Origin: Limnomonas spitsbergensis
Taxonomy: Eukaryota; Chlorophyta; Chlorophyceae; Chlamydomonadales
Direction: 5' to 3'
Length of the DNA: 64,000 nucleotides
NCBI GenBank assembly: GCA_037349105.1
Contig: JAYJMM010000100.1
Location: forward strand, 1,334,501 to 1,398,500
The notes beneath the pieces were generated by a model, which worked only from the letters and a program-made list of their open reading frames with translations, did no database searches and had not been told where the DNA came from. A program made the position numbers and the translations under genes. Shown piece after piece: positions 20,201 through 31,599 of this stretch. Positions within the stretch are counted from its first letter, which is position 1. Each line of letters begins with the position of its first letter.

Positions 20201-20446
20201 GCAGACTGCAAACTTGCGGCCCCCGTTCTCACACTGGGCACCTGCACCTGTACGGCGATGATGCTCAAGGCCAAGATCCCCCTCGAGAATTTGTGATGCC
20301 ATATTGCCAAAAAAAAATCAATTGCGACACTATCAGCCTTACATCGTTTTCCAGTTTGAAAGCATCAAGCGCTGGGTCTTATGCCATAGCATGCTCTTGC
20401 ACTCCTCTGAACCAAGCCATTCCTCAACTTGACGACCGACGCAAAC
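17227..20446. repeat. Intergenic block with dispersed repeat family A
   Basis: No gene is recognised. Pieces of a dispersed family occur at about 17955-18175 (+; ACACCTCTGGGCCCGC, GCTCGGCCGCGTGG, CAACTGTTCAGAAGGGA), 18975-19145 (+; AACCCTCAACAATGCC, CATCCCACCCCTGCTCAG, CTCCCTGACACTAGGGC), 19875-19915 (-) and 20020-20080 (-). 19145-19600 contains several imperfect copies of a GTAACACCTGCATAATGCC and GCACACATG-like unit, also seen at 17820-17950. The promoter of the gene at 20447 should lie in the last few hundred bases. Confidence 0.6.
18345..18415 (-). repeat. tRNA-like remnant, possibly from a SINE
   Basis: On the minus strand the segment reads ATAGCCTAGCACCGACGACA, CTGATTAAGCGGAGG, then GGTTGCGAGTTCGATGCC. 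The last part resembles a tRNA T-arm (B box). The acceptor stem cannot be closed, so it is not an intact tRNA gene. Confidence 0.25.
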
Positions 20447-23400
20447 ATGGCGGCTAGCACGGCCTCGCCGGGAAGGCATGATGCTCCCCTCCTGCAGGGG
20501 AGGCATAACATTTTGATTCAAGACTCTATTGGCACCGTGAACACCCTACGAAAAAACTACAGAGAGAAATCGAAAGAGTACTGGAGGATCGAGGACATGC
20601 GCATGGAAAACGAGGATATCAAACAACGGTTTAACGAGGTTCAGGCCGCCGAGGCAGCTGGTGAAACTAGAGTCGGAAACGGGCACCATGAGGGTGCCAC
20701 GTCCACGGACGTCGGTGCTGGCGGGAAGGGAGCGAGGAAGCACTCGTCGGGCACCGCAGCGGGCCTCTTGCGGATTCACCTGTCCACAGCGTACACACCA
20801 AATGCTTTCGTCGTGCAGCCCCCTCAGTCAGCATCCTTACATGGCTGCCAAGGCAAAGCGCTAGCCAGCAGACCAAACCCTCGCACATGCCTCGACCGCC
20901 TGGAGAGCAGGCAGCCACAGCCGCCCCCGCAGCAGCCAGATGCTGCTGATCCCCGCCGCGTGCGGAAGCTCATGGACAGCTTGGACAGCCCTGAGGATCG
21001 TATCGCGAGGCACAGAGGCGCCGCCTACGAGGACTGCCTAGGGCGGAGGATCGTCCAAATCCCCAGCGGCAGGCTCAGTGCCAAGGAGGAAGCCGCCAGC
21101 ATCGCAGCGGGGGCCGCCGCCGCCCCCGCCGCGGACTGGCCGTCGCTCGGCGGCCTCCTCAAGCGGCAGACCTCGCTACGCGCAAACGCTGCGGTGGCAG
21201 CGGCCTCCCGGGCGCTAGAGCTTGCGCAGGCGGACGCGGAGGTCGAACGGATAGCAAGGGGCGTGCAGGTGGGGGTGGTCGCAGAAGTGGAAGGCTCTCT
21301 GCTGTCCCAGCTAGACCGGGGGCGCGCCTTGTCATGTTCGGACCTCACCAGTACCCCAAGCCCGATGACAAGACGCGGCTCGAGCTTTGCTGGCAAGATG
21401 ACCTTGGGCGACACGCCGCTAGCCCCGACGCGGCGGCTGGCCAATGGAACCAGCCACGAGGACGTGATGGCAGCAGCGATTAAGCGGTGGAGCGGGCATG
21501 AGGGCAGCGAGTTGGCCCGCCGCTCCTTACAGGTCAGCCTCAGCGGAAACGAAAAGCTATCGACCGCCAGCATTGTCAGCGCCCCCTCCTCCTCCGCCAC
21601 CACGCCTTGCCCTCTGGCGACGGTGTCGGAGGATTACGGTGACCGAGCGGCTGAGGCAAGGGGGACAGCCGACGCCGAGGGAGACGACGGTGCTCCGGAG
21701 GCCGCCGGCTCCGCTGCCGCCACCGGCATCGGTACATACCGCCGCATGTCGAGCATGCTGAGAGCCGGGCATGCGCCGCCACTCGTGAAAAGGCTCTCGT
21801 CGTCCTACGATGGCAACAAAGTAGGCCTGCACGAGCCGCACAAGGGAGCCGCCGCCGCCGCGCCGCCATCGCCTCACCCTAAGTCCCCGGCGCCTAGCCC
21901 CAAACCCCCGCAGTCACACAAGGACGCCCGCGCTGCAGCGCTCGCGAGCAGCTGGGATTCGCCCGCAGCGCTCAGCGCCGCCGCCGGTGCCGCCTGCAGG
22001 GCTTCCCGGAGGAACTCGTCGCCAGCTCCAGCCCCTGCACGTCGGGCAATCAGCGGGGCTGCTGCTGCCGCCGCTGCCGCCGCCGCTGCTACTTCAGCAG
22101 CCTCTGCAGCTGGAAATGGCAAGGCCAACGATTCGAAAATGCTGTTTGACAAGTTAGCGGCGTATGACGACACAGCCTTCACTGTACAAACCACCGCTGC
22201 CGTCGCTGCTGCAGCTTCTGATGGCGTCCACAGCCTGTCAGCTCCACTTCCCCGGCTCATCTCGCGCCCAGATGGACTTGCGGCCGCCACATTCCTGTTC
22301 GCCTCTCCCACGGATACGTCCCGGGCCTCAGGACCTCCAGCACCCTGGGAGGCGTCACAGGTGAAGCCGCAACCGCCCAGCCAGGGCCAGAACTCCAATC
22401 TGATCAAGCAGGTGGGTACACGTGTTGGGTCAAAAGGAGGTTGAGAGGAGAGGAGGGGAGGAGACTAAGAGAGGAGGGGAGGGAGGGTGAGAGGAGAGGA
22501 GGGTGAGAAGAGAGGAGGGGAGGAGAGGGGGGGAGGGGAGGGTGAGAGGAGAGGAGGGTGAGAGGAGAGGAGGGTGAGAGGAGAGGAGGGGAGGGTGAGA
22601 GGAGAAGAGGGTGAGAGGAGAGGAGGGGAGGGGAGGAGACTAAGAGAGGAGGGGAGGGAGGGTGAGAGGAGAGGAGGATGAGAGGAGGGGAGGGTGAGCG
22701 GATCATGAGAGGAGGGGAGGGTGAGGGGAGGGTGAGAGGAGGGTGCTGATGGCAGCGTTCGCTGAGCCTGGGTCCCAGCAACTGATGCCAGGGCATTGAA
22801 GGGTGTGGGTCAGATGCTCAGATTACAGAAAGTGTGAAACCTTCCTAGACTGACTCGCTCCTAGTTGATGACTGCTTTGACCAGCTTCAATGGGCAGTTG
22901 TGTTTAGCATGGCTACCGGAAGCTTCCAGGCAGCTTCCTGATGTTAGATTTAGCACTTGAGACGTTCAAGATTTGAATACGAAATGATTAATGTACAGGC
23001 AGTACAGCAGTTGCAGCAGTTGGGGGCTTGAAGACAGCTTCCTATTCCGAGATCTTGCTTCCGAATGGCTGAGTCGGGAGCGCTATAGATTTCATGCCAA
23101 ACTGTGTCAAACTGGCACGACCAATGAGCCATATGCCCATATAACGATATAAGGTTTTATATTGTGTTGACTGTTGACATCATGTGAAAACCTGCCCTTT
23201 CTGTACCACAAAATATTGCCGTGATGACGTCCCTGAGACAGGCCAACTGCACAATGTGTTCCAAGTGCATAGTTTTGCCAAAATGCAGCCCTGGTGGTGC
23301 ACTCAGCACTGGCGCAGCCCCACCTCCCCTAAAGACGGGTTTTAGGAGCCACTTTTGCCTGAGTTTGGTGGGGTCTTTTTATCAACCATGTGCTGCTTGT

Positions 23401-24462
23401 GCCGTTTTCAGATGTCAACCGGACCTACGCTTCGAACAAGGCGTGGCCTGAAAATGACGCTGGTGCGATGTTGAGACGGGTGGGGCCCAATTATAAACCT
23501 TGAACCCTTCAACCGAATGGAGTCTGAACTTAAACTTAGTGCGGATGTTGAGACGGGTGGGCCCAATCCTGAACCCAAAACTGTCAACCCTGAACCATGA
23601 ACCCTTCAACCGGTTTGAGCCTGATGACGTTCATGGTGCGGATGTTGAGACGAGTGGGGCCAACCCTGGACCTTGAACCCTGAACTGTTTCGACCCTTCA
23701 ACAGTATGGGTTCCGAATGGTGACACTGGTGCGGATGTTTTGACGGGTGGGCCCTTAACCTTGGACCCTAAACTATCAACCCTTAACCCCAAACTCTGAA
23801 CACTGCACTCTTCAACGGGATTGAGCCTGATGACGACCCTGGTGCGGATGTTGAGACGCATGGCATCGTGTGGCACTGCATGGCATAGCATGTCAATGCA
23901 AGGCATAGCATGCCTAGGCGTAGCATGGCATTGAATGTACTTAAGCAACCGTCGTCATTGACTGTTTTCATCCCGGCTATATGCAGTACGAATGCCAATT
24001 TCGCTGTCTGTCTGTGCAAGTGTGTTTCTCAGCGCATGGTCAGCGCATGGTCAGCGCATGGTCAGCGCATGGTCAGCGCATGGTCAGCGCACGGTCATGG
24101 CGTGGATATGGCCTCAGCCCGTGCCGCACTGATACCTTACCCTCACTCCCGTGTGTGACATCGATATATTTGTTTCTTTCTGAAAGTCCCGTAACAGCCT
24201 AGAACCGGCCCTTTATAGCCCCCTTAACCCTGACGCTCCTGCGGGGCGTTCTCTCTTTCTCAGCGCATGGTAACGGCATGGACGTGGTCTCTAGTCTCTA
24301 CCCATGTCACACTGTTCCTGCGGGGTGTCGTTTGCTTTCTTTCTCAGCGTATGATCAATGCCTCTCATCCTGACCTTGCAAATCGGCCCTGGCGCAGGTG
24401 CTGTCAAAGGCCGCGGCGGTTCGTCAGGATTCGAATCTGGCTCCATCTAACATGGCTGCCTC
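20447..24462 (+). CDS. Unidentified Ala/Ser/Pro-rich protein, at least 3 exons
   Basis: Exon 1 is 20447-22411 (655 codons from the first in-frame ATG, donor AAGCAG|GTGGGT). Exon 2 is 23412-23462 (acceptor TTTTCAG, donor CTG|GTGCGA). Exon 3 is 24398-24462 (acceptor GGCGCAG, donor TC|GTAAGT). Phases agree. A terminal exon may lie at about 24657-24878, where two acceptors are possible. The N-terminus (residues about 20-70; NTLRKNYREKSKEYWRIED, MENEDIKQRFNEV) is charged and may form a helix or coiled coil. The remainder is low-complexity Ala, Ser and Pro with RRxS-type basic patches (KRLSS, RRNSS, RRMSSM), suggesting a largely disordered, perhaps phosphorylated protein. No family recognised. Exon 2 gains support because its end plus donor is amplified in the following intron, as in the confirmed genes. 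Confidence 0.5.
22440..22745 (+). repeat. Polypurine minisatellite in intron 1
   Basis: About 300 bases are nearly pure purine on the plus strand, built from GAGAGGAGAGGAGGGTGA units. Homopurine tracts of this length can form triplex structures. It follows the donor at 22412 directly. Confidence 0.9.
23455..23880 (+). repeat. Tandem copies of exon 23412-23462 end plus donor
   Basis: The exon end CCTGAAAATGACGCTG with donor GTGCGATGTTGAGACG recurs about four more times (donor-side motif GTGCGGATGTTGAGACG near 23541, 23637, 23730 and 23841), in units of about 95-105 bp filled with ACCCTGAACC-type sequence. The copy near 23829 keeps GCCTGATGACGACCCTG before the donor. Confidence 0.7.
24034..24097 (+). 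repeat. 13-bp tandem repeat (CAGCGCATGGT)
   Basis: Five near-perfect copies of a GCGCATGGTCA unit follow one another. A diverged return of the motif appears near 24262 (TCAGCGCATGGTAACGGCATGG). 23866-23935 is a related GCATGGCATAGCATG run. No coding role is seen. Confidence 0.85.
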
Positions 24463-26849
24463 GTAAGTCGTAATGCGTGGTGCTGCCAAGCTCAGCCTCG
24501 GGTCGCTCGCTTGAGAAGCTTTCCTGTTCTCTAGATAGCTAGACCCGTCTTGACCTGCCGGCTTACCAAGCTTCCCCTGGGATGGAGACTGGACAGGCTC
24601 GCCGTGCCGGTCGGATGTTTTTGGGCCTCCTTGACTGCTAATTGAAGGGTACTTCAGTGAAATTCAGCGAGGCCACGGCACACAGGCCTGGTGCAACAAG
24701 ACCTGCTGTTTTTGGTCTCCGTCGTTTGGCAAGGCAAAGTTTGGTGCCTATCGGCTCAGGGGTGTGCTTTGGCCGGATAAAGATGGCCGGGTTCGTGTTT
24801 AGTCAAGATGATGCCTGGAGGAGGATGTGGGTTTTGCTGGGGGGTCTATATATATGCAGGGCAGCTGGGTTTCGGTGAACCTCCGCGGGTGTGCGCCATG
24901 GTTAGGGGTGCTGTATGGCTTTTTTGACGAGAGGTTTGGAAGAGCGAACTATATGTGAACAATGTACTTTTCTTGTGTATTTTTTGCTTTTATCCATATC
25001 TTCTGATGACGGATTGTTGGATTGGTGTTTTAGTGACTTCCTTGCATAGTATGCAGTGTTCCCCCTTTATGTGTCTCTTAACGGAGGGTTGTGCATGCGC
25101 ACCGCCGGCTGGGGCGCTGGTTGGATGACGACACGCTGGCTGTGTTTCCCACCAGACGTCGGCGCAGTCAAGCCTTTTTGAGCAGGATTATTTCATTGAC
25201 TGGGCTGCAAAGAATGCAGCACTTGTATCTTGGGCAAGGGCACGTTTCATCGATTGTCAGGCAACTAGCCGCCACACAAGTGTTTGGCGTATTTGGTCTG
25301 GTGCACGTTGAGCGTTTTAAACACTATGTTGCATCGCGTCCTCTATATTAGGAGCGCCCTGCATGCATGGCCATCTGTACCTTTCTAATTATCTTTCCCC
25401 ATTTCGATATTCACGTCTTTTATTGAGAGCCTTGTGGGTATATCCTCTTGTTTGGATGCGAGCCACAGAAATGCCGTGTGCCCTGAGGATGGTGCCTTGT
25501 TGGCCGAAATTATCATGAAGCTTTTTAAGGAGCATCCTCTTCCGCTCGGCTGTGTGTGCTCCTGATTCTATCTTGTAGCTTTCTAAGTAACTGCATCTCC
25601 CAGTGACATTATCCTTTGCTTCCCGCTGTGTGTGGTCCTCTGATATTACCCTGTAGCTTCACAAGTTGCATCCTCCTGATTTCCCGTCTGCATCCCTTGA
25701 ACTCAAGATGCTCTTTTTCACTAGACTCGTTTGCCTGCAATCGTATTTTTTTGAACCTCCAACTTGGCTGCATACTTTCTCCTAGCTGCTGAACTGCCTG
25801 TCATACACTGTACCCTATCCTTGAGTTTAATACCGGTATACTTCTTGTCAAGATCGACAAAATGCACCGGGTGTTATGATGGGTTCTCTATTTCAGGTGC
25901 TGCGCTCTAAATGCCGCACAGTAGTAATTCGCCAGTTTGTCTCGTTATCCCTTCGACCCTTGACCCAAAGTCCTATTTGTTTGCCAATGTGTTGTTTGCC
26001 AATCTATGATGTTAAATCTAATCCTGCCTGCTGCCCATGACGTATGTATGTAGTATCCCACTTGGATAGGCCCTGAATCAGACCCCCCGTTTAAGTAGTA
26101 CAGCATATGTCACAGTGACACAGCATACGTTCCAGTTACGCGCTAGGCCCTCTTTGCAGTCGCTAGCGCAAAACGAGGGCACTTCTAGGTTCTGGCATCC
26201 CCACGTTTTTGTTGGTGGATTGCATAAAAGGTGCACCCAGTCAATGACGTGACACCTCTGGGTCCTGCTTAATAAGGCTCTGCTGCATGGGCGCCCAACT
26301 GCTCAGATGGGAGAAAATAGTGACTGAAAGGGAGAGGGGGACAAAAGGAAAGGCAAACAAGTCTGACACCTCAGATCCTCTGGAAACTTTACCTCGACAA
26401 TGCATAAAACAGCGTTCACAAAAGCAAGTACATCCGCCCTGCTCGGCCTGGTGCAACTGATGGAAGTTCGTGGTTCCGTCCGGGGGATCTGCCCACCACG
26501 CTCCTGTAACTGCTCCCTGGCACTAGGGCATTGGAAGCAGGCATGTTCATGACGTTACACCTCTGGGCCATGCTGAAATATACCTCAGCCACATGAGCCA
26601 ACATTAAGTCAGGCAGGAAAGTCAAAGGAGAAGGCACTAAAGGAATGCAAGTTCACCTTCCAAACAAAAAGAACAACAGCAAAATGGTCGGGCAAACCGT
26701 ATTTCATGCCCCGCAGATACTACCTTCAAAGAACTCAGCTAAAAGTTTCACAACAGCCAGGGCCTCCCACTCCTGCCTGCGGGCTATCCTAGTTCCTGTG
26801 TCGTAGTGCGGAAAAAGGAAAGGAACTTGTAGTTGAGATTTTTGAAGGG
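24463..26849. other. Gene-poor region after the 20-24 kb gene, with dispersed repeats
   Basis: A possible last exon of the upstream gene lies at about 24657-24878; otherwise 24.9-26.2 kb is single-copy AT-richer DNA without a convincing exon. Two dispersed family A copies follow on the plus strand: about 26235-26540 (fuller copy, from GTCAATGACGTGACACC to GGCACTAGGGCATT) and about 26548-26640 (a subtype ending in AGTCAGGCAGGAAAGTCAAA, shared with 37590-37675). Confidence 0.5.
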
Positions 26850-27515
26850 GGGCTGGTAGGAAATGACTATGCTCAATTCCAGCTACCATGCACAGCTTGG
26901 GCCATGGTGCAGCCATTCCACCCTCCTATGTGAGGGCTAGGGGGGCGAACAGTTCACCGTCATTATTTCACCGTCAGTTGGAATGTCGGTTAGGGGGCGA
27001 AAGCTCGCAACGCATCTTAGGCGCTGCGCAGCAGCGCGATCATACATCAAAATTGAAATAATGCACCCATGGCGACAGTGCTGTACTGGCGCCCTGGGCA
27101 CCACTTCAGCAGTGAAGTGGACAGGGCCCAGGTGATGCCACCCGTTATCGTGATCAACCAACGTCGGCATGCCTCTTTTCTTTCGTGACCAATCAACCGA
27201 TAAGATAACGATACCGCACCACCCCGCACTGTTTTTGCTTACGGCAAACGGGAGGCCAAGTTTCCCACCCAAAAAATTAGGAAGGTGAGTGAGTGAGTCC
27301 CCTATAGTAGAGAAGCCCACTGGTCACGCACAACTGGTAGCATTGACACAGTGACACCTAGGCCGCCAGCGCCGGGTTCCATGTTCCTGCCCCCTCACAT
27401 AGGATCACATAAGGATCACATAAGGATCACATAAGAGGATGGCATGGCTGCACCATGACCCAGGCAGTGCTTGGTAGCTGGAATTGAGCCTAGTCATTCC
27501 CTACCATCCCCACGT
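26850..27515. mobile_element. Inverted-repeat structure, probable transposon fragment
   Basis: The arms at about 26850-26935 and 27425-27515 are inverse copies of each other (left contains CTATGCTCAATTCCAGCTACC, right contains GGTAGCTGGAATTGAGCC). Inside, 26940-27130 (GGCGAACAGTTCACCGTC, GGGGGCGAAAGCTCGCAACG, CTTAGGCGCTGCGCAGCAGC) reappears in inverse orientation at about 31330-31525. 27405-27440 has a triplicated ACATAAGGATC. Long inverted copies of this sort fit a DNA-transposon terminal region. No transposase is recognisable. Confidence 0.5.
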
Positions 27516-27699
27516 GGCCGAGTGTTCAGCAGGGCCCAGCGGGTATGCACTGTTCTAAACCTAGGCCGCCAGCACGTGTCGGTCCTCCATGCACCTCCAT
27601 GCACCACCATGCAGTACAGCCAAAGCCATGTAGTAAATTAGCTAACAGATACAAAACATCATCAACCAGTCTTACGTAATTAGACAGCTGACAGAAGAA

Positions 27700-28750
27700 C
27701 AAGCGGCCATGAGTAGAACTTCAGCTAGACAGCTATCAGAACTGCTGCAGGTGCGCGGGCATGAACTGCTGCAGGTGCACGGGCAAGAACTGCTGCATGT
27801 GTGCGGGCAAGAACTGGTGCAGGTGCGTGGGCATGAACTGCTGCAGATGCGCGGGCGTGAACTGCTGCAGGTGCGCGGGCATGAACTGCTGCCTGGGCTC
27901 CTGCTGCATGGGATCCTGCTGCCTAAGCTCCTGCTGCCTGGGCTCCTGCTGCCTGGGCTCCTGCTGCATGGACTCCCGCTGCATGGCCCTGCTGCCTGGG
28001 CTCCTGCTGCCTGGGCTCCTGCTGCTTGGGCTCCTGCTGCCTGGGCTCCTGCTGTCTGGGCTCCTGCTGCCTGGGCTCATGCTGCCTGGGCTCATGCTGC
28101 CTGGACTCCTGCTGCCTGGGCTCCTGCTGCCTGGGCTCCTGCTGCCTGGGCTCCTGCTGCTTGGGCTCCTGCTGCCTGGGCTCCTGCTGCCTGGGCTCCT
28201 GCTGCCTGGGCTCCTGCTGCCTGGGCTCCTGCTGCCTGGGCTCCTGCTGCCTGGGCTCCTACTGCTTGGGCTCCTGCTGCCTGGACTCCCGCTGCCCTAG
28301 CTCCTGCTGCATGGCCCTGCTGCCTGGGCTCATGCTGCCTGGACTCCCGTTGCATGGCCCTGCTGCCTGGGCTCCTGCTGCCTGGGCTCCCGCTGCCTGG
28401 ACTCCCGTTGCATGGCCCTGCTGCCTGGGCTCCTCCTGCCTGGGCTCCTGCTGCCTGGGCTCCTGCTGCCTGGGCTCCTGCTGCTTGGGATCCTGCTGCC
28501 TGGGCTCCTGCTGCTTGGGCTCCTGCTGCTTGGGCTCCTGCTGCCTGGGCTCATGCTGCTTGGGCTCCTGCTGCTTGGGCTCCTGCTGCCTGGGCTCCTG
28601 CTGCCTGGGCTCCTGCTGCTTGGGCTCCTGCTGCCTGGGCTCATGCTGCTTGGGCTCCTGCTGCTTGGGCTCCTGCTGCCTGGGCTCCTCCTGCCTGGCC
28701 CTGCTGCCTGGGCTCCTCCTGCCTGGCCCTGCTGCCTGGGCTCCGTGTTG
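27700..28750 (+). repeat. 15-bp minisatellite (CTGCTGCCTGGGCTC)
   Basis: 27735-27895 has GAACTGCTGCAGGTGCGCGGGC units of about 30 bp. 27890-28745 is dominated by CTGCTGCCTGGGCTC. Because the unit is a multiple of three without stops, frames stay open on both strands (the longest is 361 codons at 27709-28794). The translation is a pure repeat, so it is not called as a gene. Confidence 0.9.
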
Positions 28751-28799
28751 TAGCGCATGTCTGTCTGTACGGACAGAGTAAGGACAACTTGTGAGACAT

Positions 28800-29640
28800 A
28801 CATGCCCCTATTTCAAACATCCTCGCCCACAGACCCAACAGTGCACCTAGTTTCGTCCATGGACTGCCAGACTCTACTTGGGCGTTCTACTAAAAGTTGC
28901 CTCAAGGATGCCTCTTGGTACACGTAGATGCTTGGAGGGGTCAAGTCCAAAGACTGCACAGAGCCCACAATGTGCTTGCAGTCTCTCAGCTCTTGCTCAT
29001 TGGGGAATTGGGTAGGCGGGCGTAAGTGGTCAAGGGGGGTCAGGGACAGGGTCAGGGTCAAGGGAGGTTGGAATCAGGTCAGGGGCAAGGGACGGCAGGG
29101 TTGGGATAAGGGTAGGGGCCAAGGGGGCAGGGGCCAGGGGGCAGGGGCCAAGGGGCAGGGGCCAAGGGGCAGGGGCCAAGGGGGCAGGGGCCAGGGGGAA
29201 GGGTCTAGGGGGGAAGGGGCAAGGGGGACGGGGCAAGGGACAGTGGGAGGGGCCAAAATGCAGATAACAATCAAGGGGGCATGAGCCTAGTGGCAGGGAC
29301 ATGTCTCACCACGTGCATTGGTGCTCTGTTGACCTTGGCAAGCCATGTCAACGTGGCCTTGCGCTGAGCCTCAGCGATAGCGACGAGGGCACTAGCATCG
29401 TCACTTCCCCACTCGCCATAACTCTTCTTGGCCTCTGTCCTCCTTGCGTGCTTGGTCCGCTCGAGACTGGACGACATGCTAGCCTCCGTCATATCTTCTC
29501 AAATCAGGTATTCCATAAGCTGAATCTGAACATGGCTCTGCAATGTGTTCATCCCAGCCGTCTCCAAAGGAGCCGGTAGTGACAAGGCGGATGCCCTACC
29601 ATACATCCTCCCCTCGCAAAGCCCTTGTCTGCCTTCCTCA
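28800..29640. other. Intergenic DNA with a G-rich minisatellite at 29030-29260
   Basis: 29090-29260 is a purine-rich array of GGGGCCAAGGGGGCAGG units with runs of G that could form G-quadruplexes on the plus strand. The sequence on either side looks single-copy. No gene is assigned. Confidence 0.6.
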
Positions 29641-29704
29641 TTCCACATTCGGCAGGCTGGCAGCGGCTCCTAGCCAATGCGCAGAAGCCGTGACGCAACC
29701 TACA

Positions 29705-30345
29705 TGAGGGGGGGGGGGGGGGGCGAGGCAGGTCAGGAGGCGGGACAGGTGGCAGGGCAGGATGCAGGGCAGGGGGCGGGGCAGGAGGCGGGGCAGGCTG
29801 GCAGCAACTCCGGGCGATGCACAGAAACCGTGACGCAACCTAAATGAGGGAGGGGGTGAGCGAGGCAGGGCAAGAGACAGGGCAGGAGGCAGGGCAAGCT
29901 GGCAGGACAGGAGGCAGGGCAGGCTGGCAGGGCAGGAGCAGGGCAGGAGGCAGGGCAAGAGACAGGGCAGGAGACAGGGCAGGAGGCAGGGCAGGCTGGC
30001 AGGGCAGGCTGGCAGGGCAGGCTGGCAGGGCAGGAGGCAGGGCAAGAGACAGGGCAGGAGACAGGGCAGGAGGCAGGGCAGGCAGGCAGGGCAGGAGGCA
30101 GGGCAAGAGACAGGGCAGGAGACAGGGCAGGAGGCAGGGCAGGCTGGCAGGGCAGGAGGCAGGGCAAGAGACAGGGCAGGAGACAGGGCAGGAGGCAGGG
30201 CAGGCTGGCAGGGCAGGAGGCAGGGCAAGAGACAGGGCAGGAGACAGGGCAGGAGGCAGGGCAGGCTGGCAGGGCAGGAGGCAGGGCAAGAGACAGGGCA
30301 GGAGACAGGGTAGGAGGCAGGGCAGGCTGGCAGGGCAGGAGGCAT
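29705..30345 (+). repeat. GGCAGG-type minisatellite of about 60 bp
   Basis: A poly-G run (29707-29723) is followed by higher-order units of GGCAGGAGGCAGGGCAAGAG and ACAGGGCAGGAGACAGGG with GGCAGGCTGGCAGG spacers. The units at 30030-30320 are nearly identical. Open frames on both strands are repeat artefacts. Confidence 0.9.
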
Positions 30346-31330
30346 GTGCTCAGGATATACGGATGATTATTGTTGGAGCACGTCGGCTGCCAGAGTAGGC
30401 AGCAACGGCGTGCGGCCATCAGATGCATAGAGCGTTATGATGCTGAATTGGCCGGGGAACAGATTGGCCTCCGCTGCATCATGGTCGTACGAGCTGACCA
30501 TGCAGTCTGCCCGACGTGTAGTCGGGCAAACCTGCGTGACACCAGGCCCAACGGGCCTAGCCCATCCAGAATGAGCTGCTTGTTGATCCTCTCAGAGTAC
30601 TGATCTCGGAAACATAGCAAGGGTACAGCCAGTTTGACCCTCTTCTTATAATCCCTGATGGTTGTGCCTTGCAGCTGCCATAGGCCCCCTTCCTGCTGTA
30701 CGGCAGGCCCCTCCAAGATGTAGTAGAGCAGCCAAGGGAGCGCCACTTGCACGATGGCATGCATGCCAGATGGTGACTTGGCTAGGGCAGTCGGATGCAC
30801 TAGAAGTCCTGTTGCAAACACCAACACACTCTCTAACAAAGCTGTTCGCAAAAGCGCGATGGAAGTGGTGGCGTTGAGGAACAGCGAGCAATTGTGTGCT
30901 AGGATATGGCCCCCTAATTATGAATGGAACTTGACGCAATAATTGAGCCCATGCTAGGCAGTCATCCCATGCTAGGCGCTCCGGTTTCACCTATATCTCT
31001 TGGTGGTGGCTTGGCGTCCATGGCCTGACTCGGCACTGCATGGGCGGAGGACCTCCAGCAATACACGTGATCAATTGCTGTATGTACTGAAGGCCATAGT
31101 GCAGATATATCACAGGCACAGACGCCTTCAATTTGCGGAACACTACTGCGCAAGCGTGCAGAGGGGCACGGCGCAAACAGGCAGGGGGACAGAGCTGCTG
31201 GGGATGGCTGTGAAAAAGCTATAAAACTCACCTTTGATTGCGCCGTCCTGCCGTGCTGGTTGAAAGTGTCCAATAGCAAGGTGCGCGACTATTCCTGCAG
31301 GGCCTCTTGATGGGTCGCGAAACACTGGAG
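30346..31330 (-). other. Degenerate coding-like region, possibly transposon-derived
   Basis: The minus frame 30851-30435 (138 codons) has a non-repetitive composition (YKKRVKLAVPLLCFRDQYSE, INKQLILDGLGPLG). The minus frame 31176-30991 includes SVPVIYLHYGLQYIQQLIT. The frames cannot be joined into one gene, and no family is recognised. They lie between the inverted copies of the 26.9/31.4 kb repeat, so they may be remains of a gene carried by that element. Confidence 0.3.
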
Positions 31331-31570
31331 CCATCAAAGGCACTGCTGAGGTGGTGCCCAGGGCGCCAGAACAGCACTGTCGCCATGAGTGCATTATTTC
31401 AACGTCAATTAATGATCGCGCTGCTGCGCAGCGCCTAAGATGCGTTGCGAGCTTTCGCCCCCTAACCGACAATCCAACTGACGGTGAAATAATGACGGTG
31501 AAATGTTCGCCCCTCTCTGGTTCGCCCCCAAATTGTGAGGGGGGCAGGAACATGGAACCCAGCGATCTAG
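31330..31570. mobile_element. Inverse copy of the 26940-27130 repeat
   Basis: CACTGCTGAGGTGGTGCCCA, GCGCTGCTGCGCAGCGCC and CGAGCTTTCGCCCCCTAACC match the inverse of 27120-26940. The outer end TTCGCCCCTCTCTGGTTCGC is followed by GGCAGGAACATGGAACCC, which matches inverted sequence near 27370-27395. The pair at 26.94 and 31.5 kb could be the ends of one element of about 4.6 kb, or two independent copies. Confidence 0.5.
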
Positions 31571-31599
31571 ACAGGCAGAGCAACCTACAGGTGCGTCAG

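Noticed and set aside
27709..28794. 361-codon frame of AWAPA repeats
   Set aside because: Other frames of the 15-bp minisatellite are also open on both strands. There is no non-repetitive domain and no splice context.
29638..30428. Minus-strand Cys/Pro/Leu-rich long frames
   Set aside because: They derive from the GGCAGG minisatellite; three frames are equally open.
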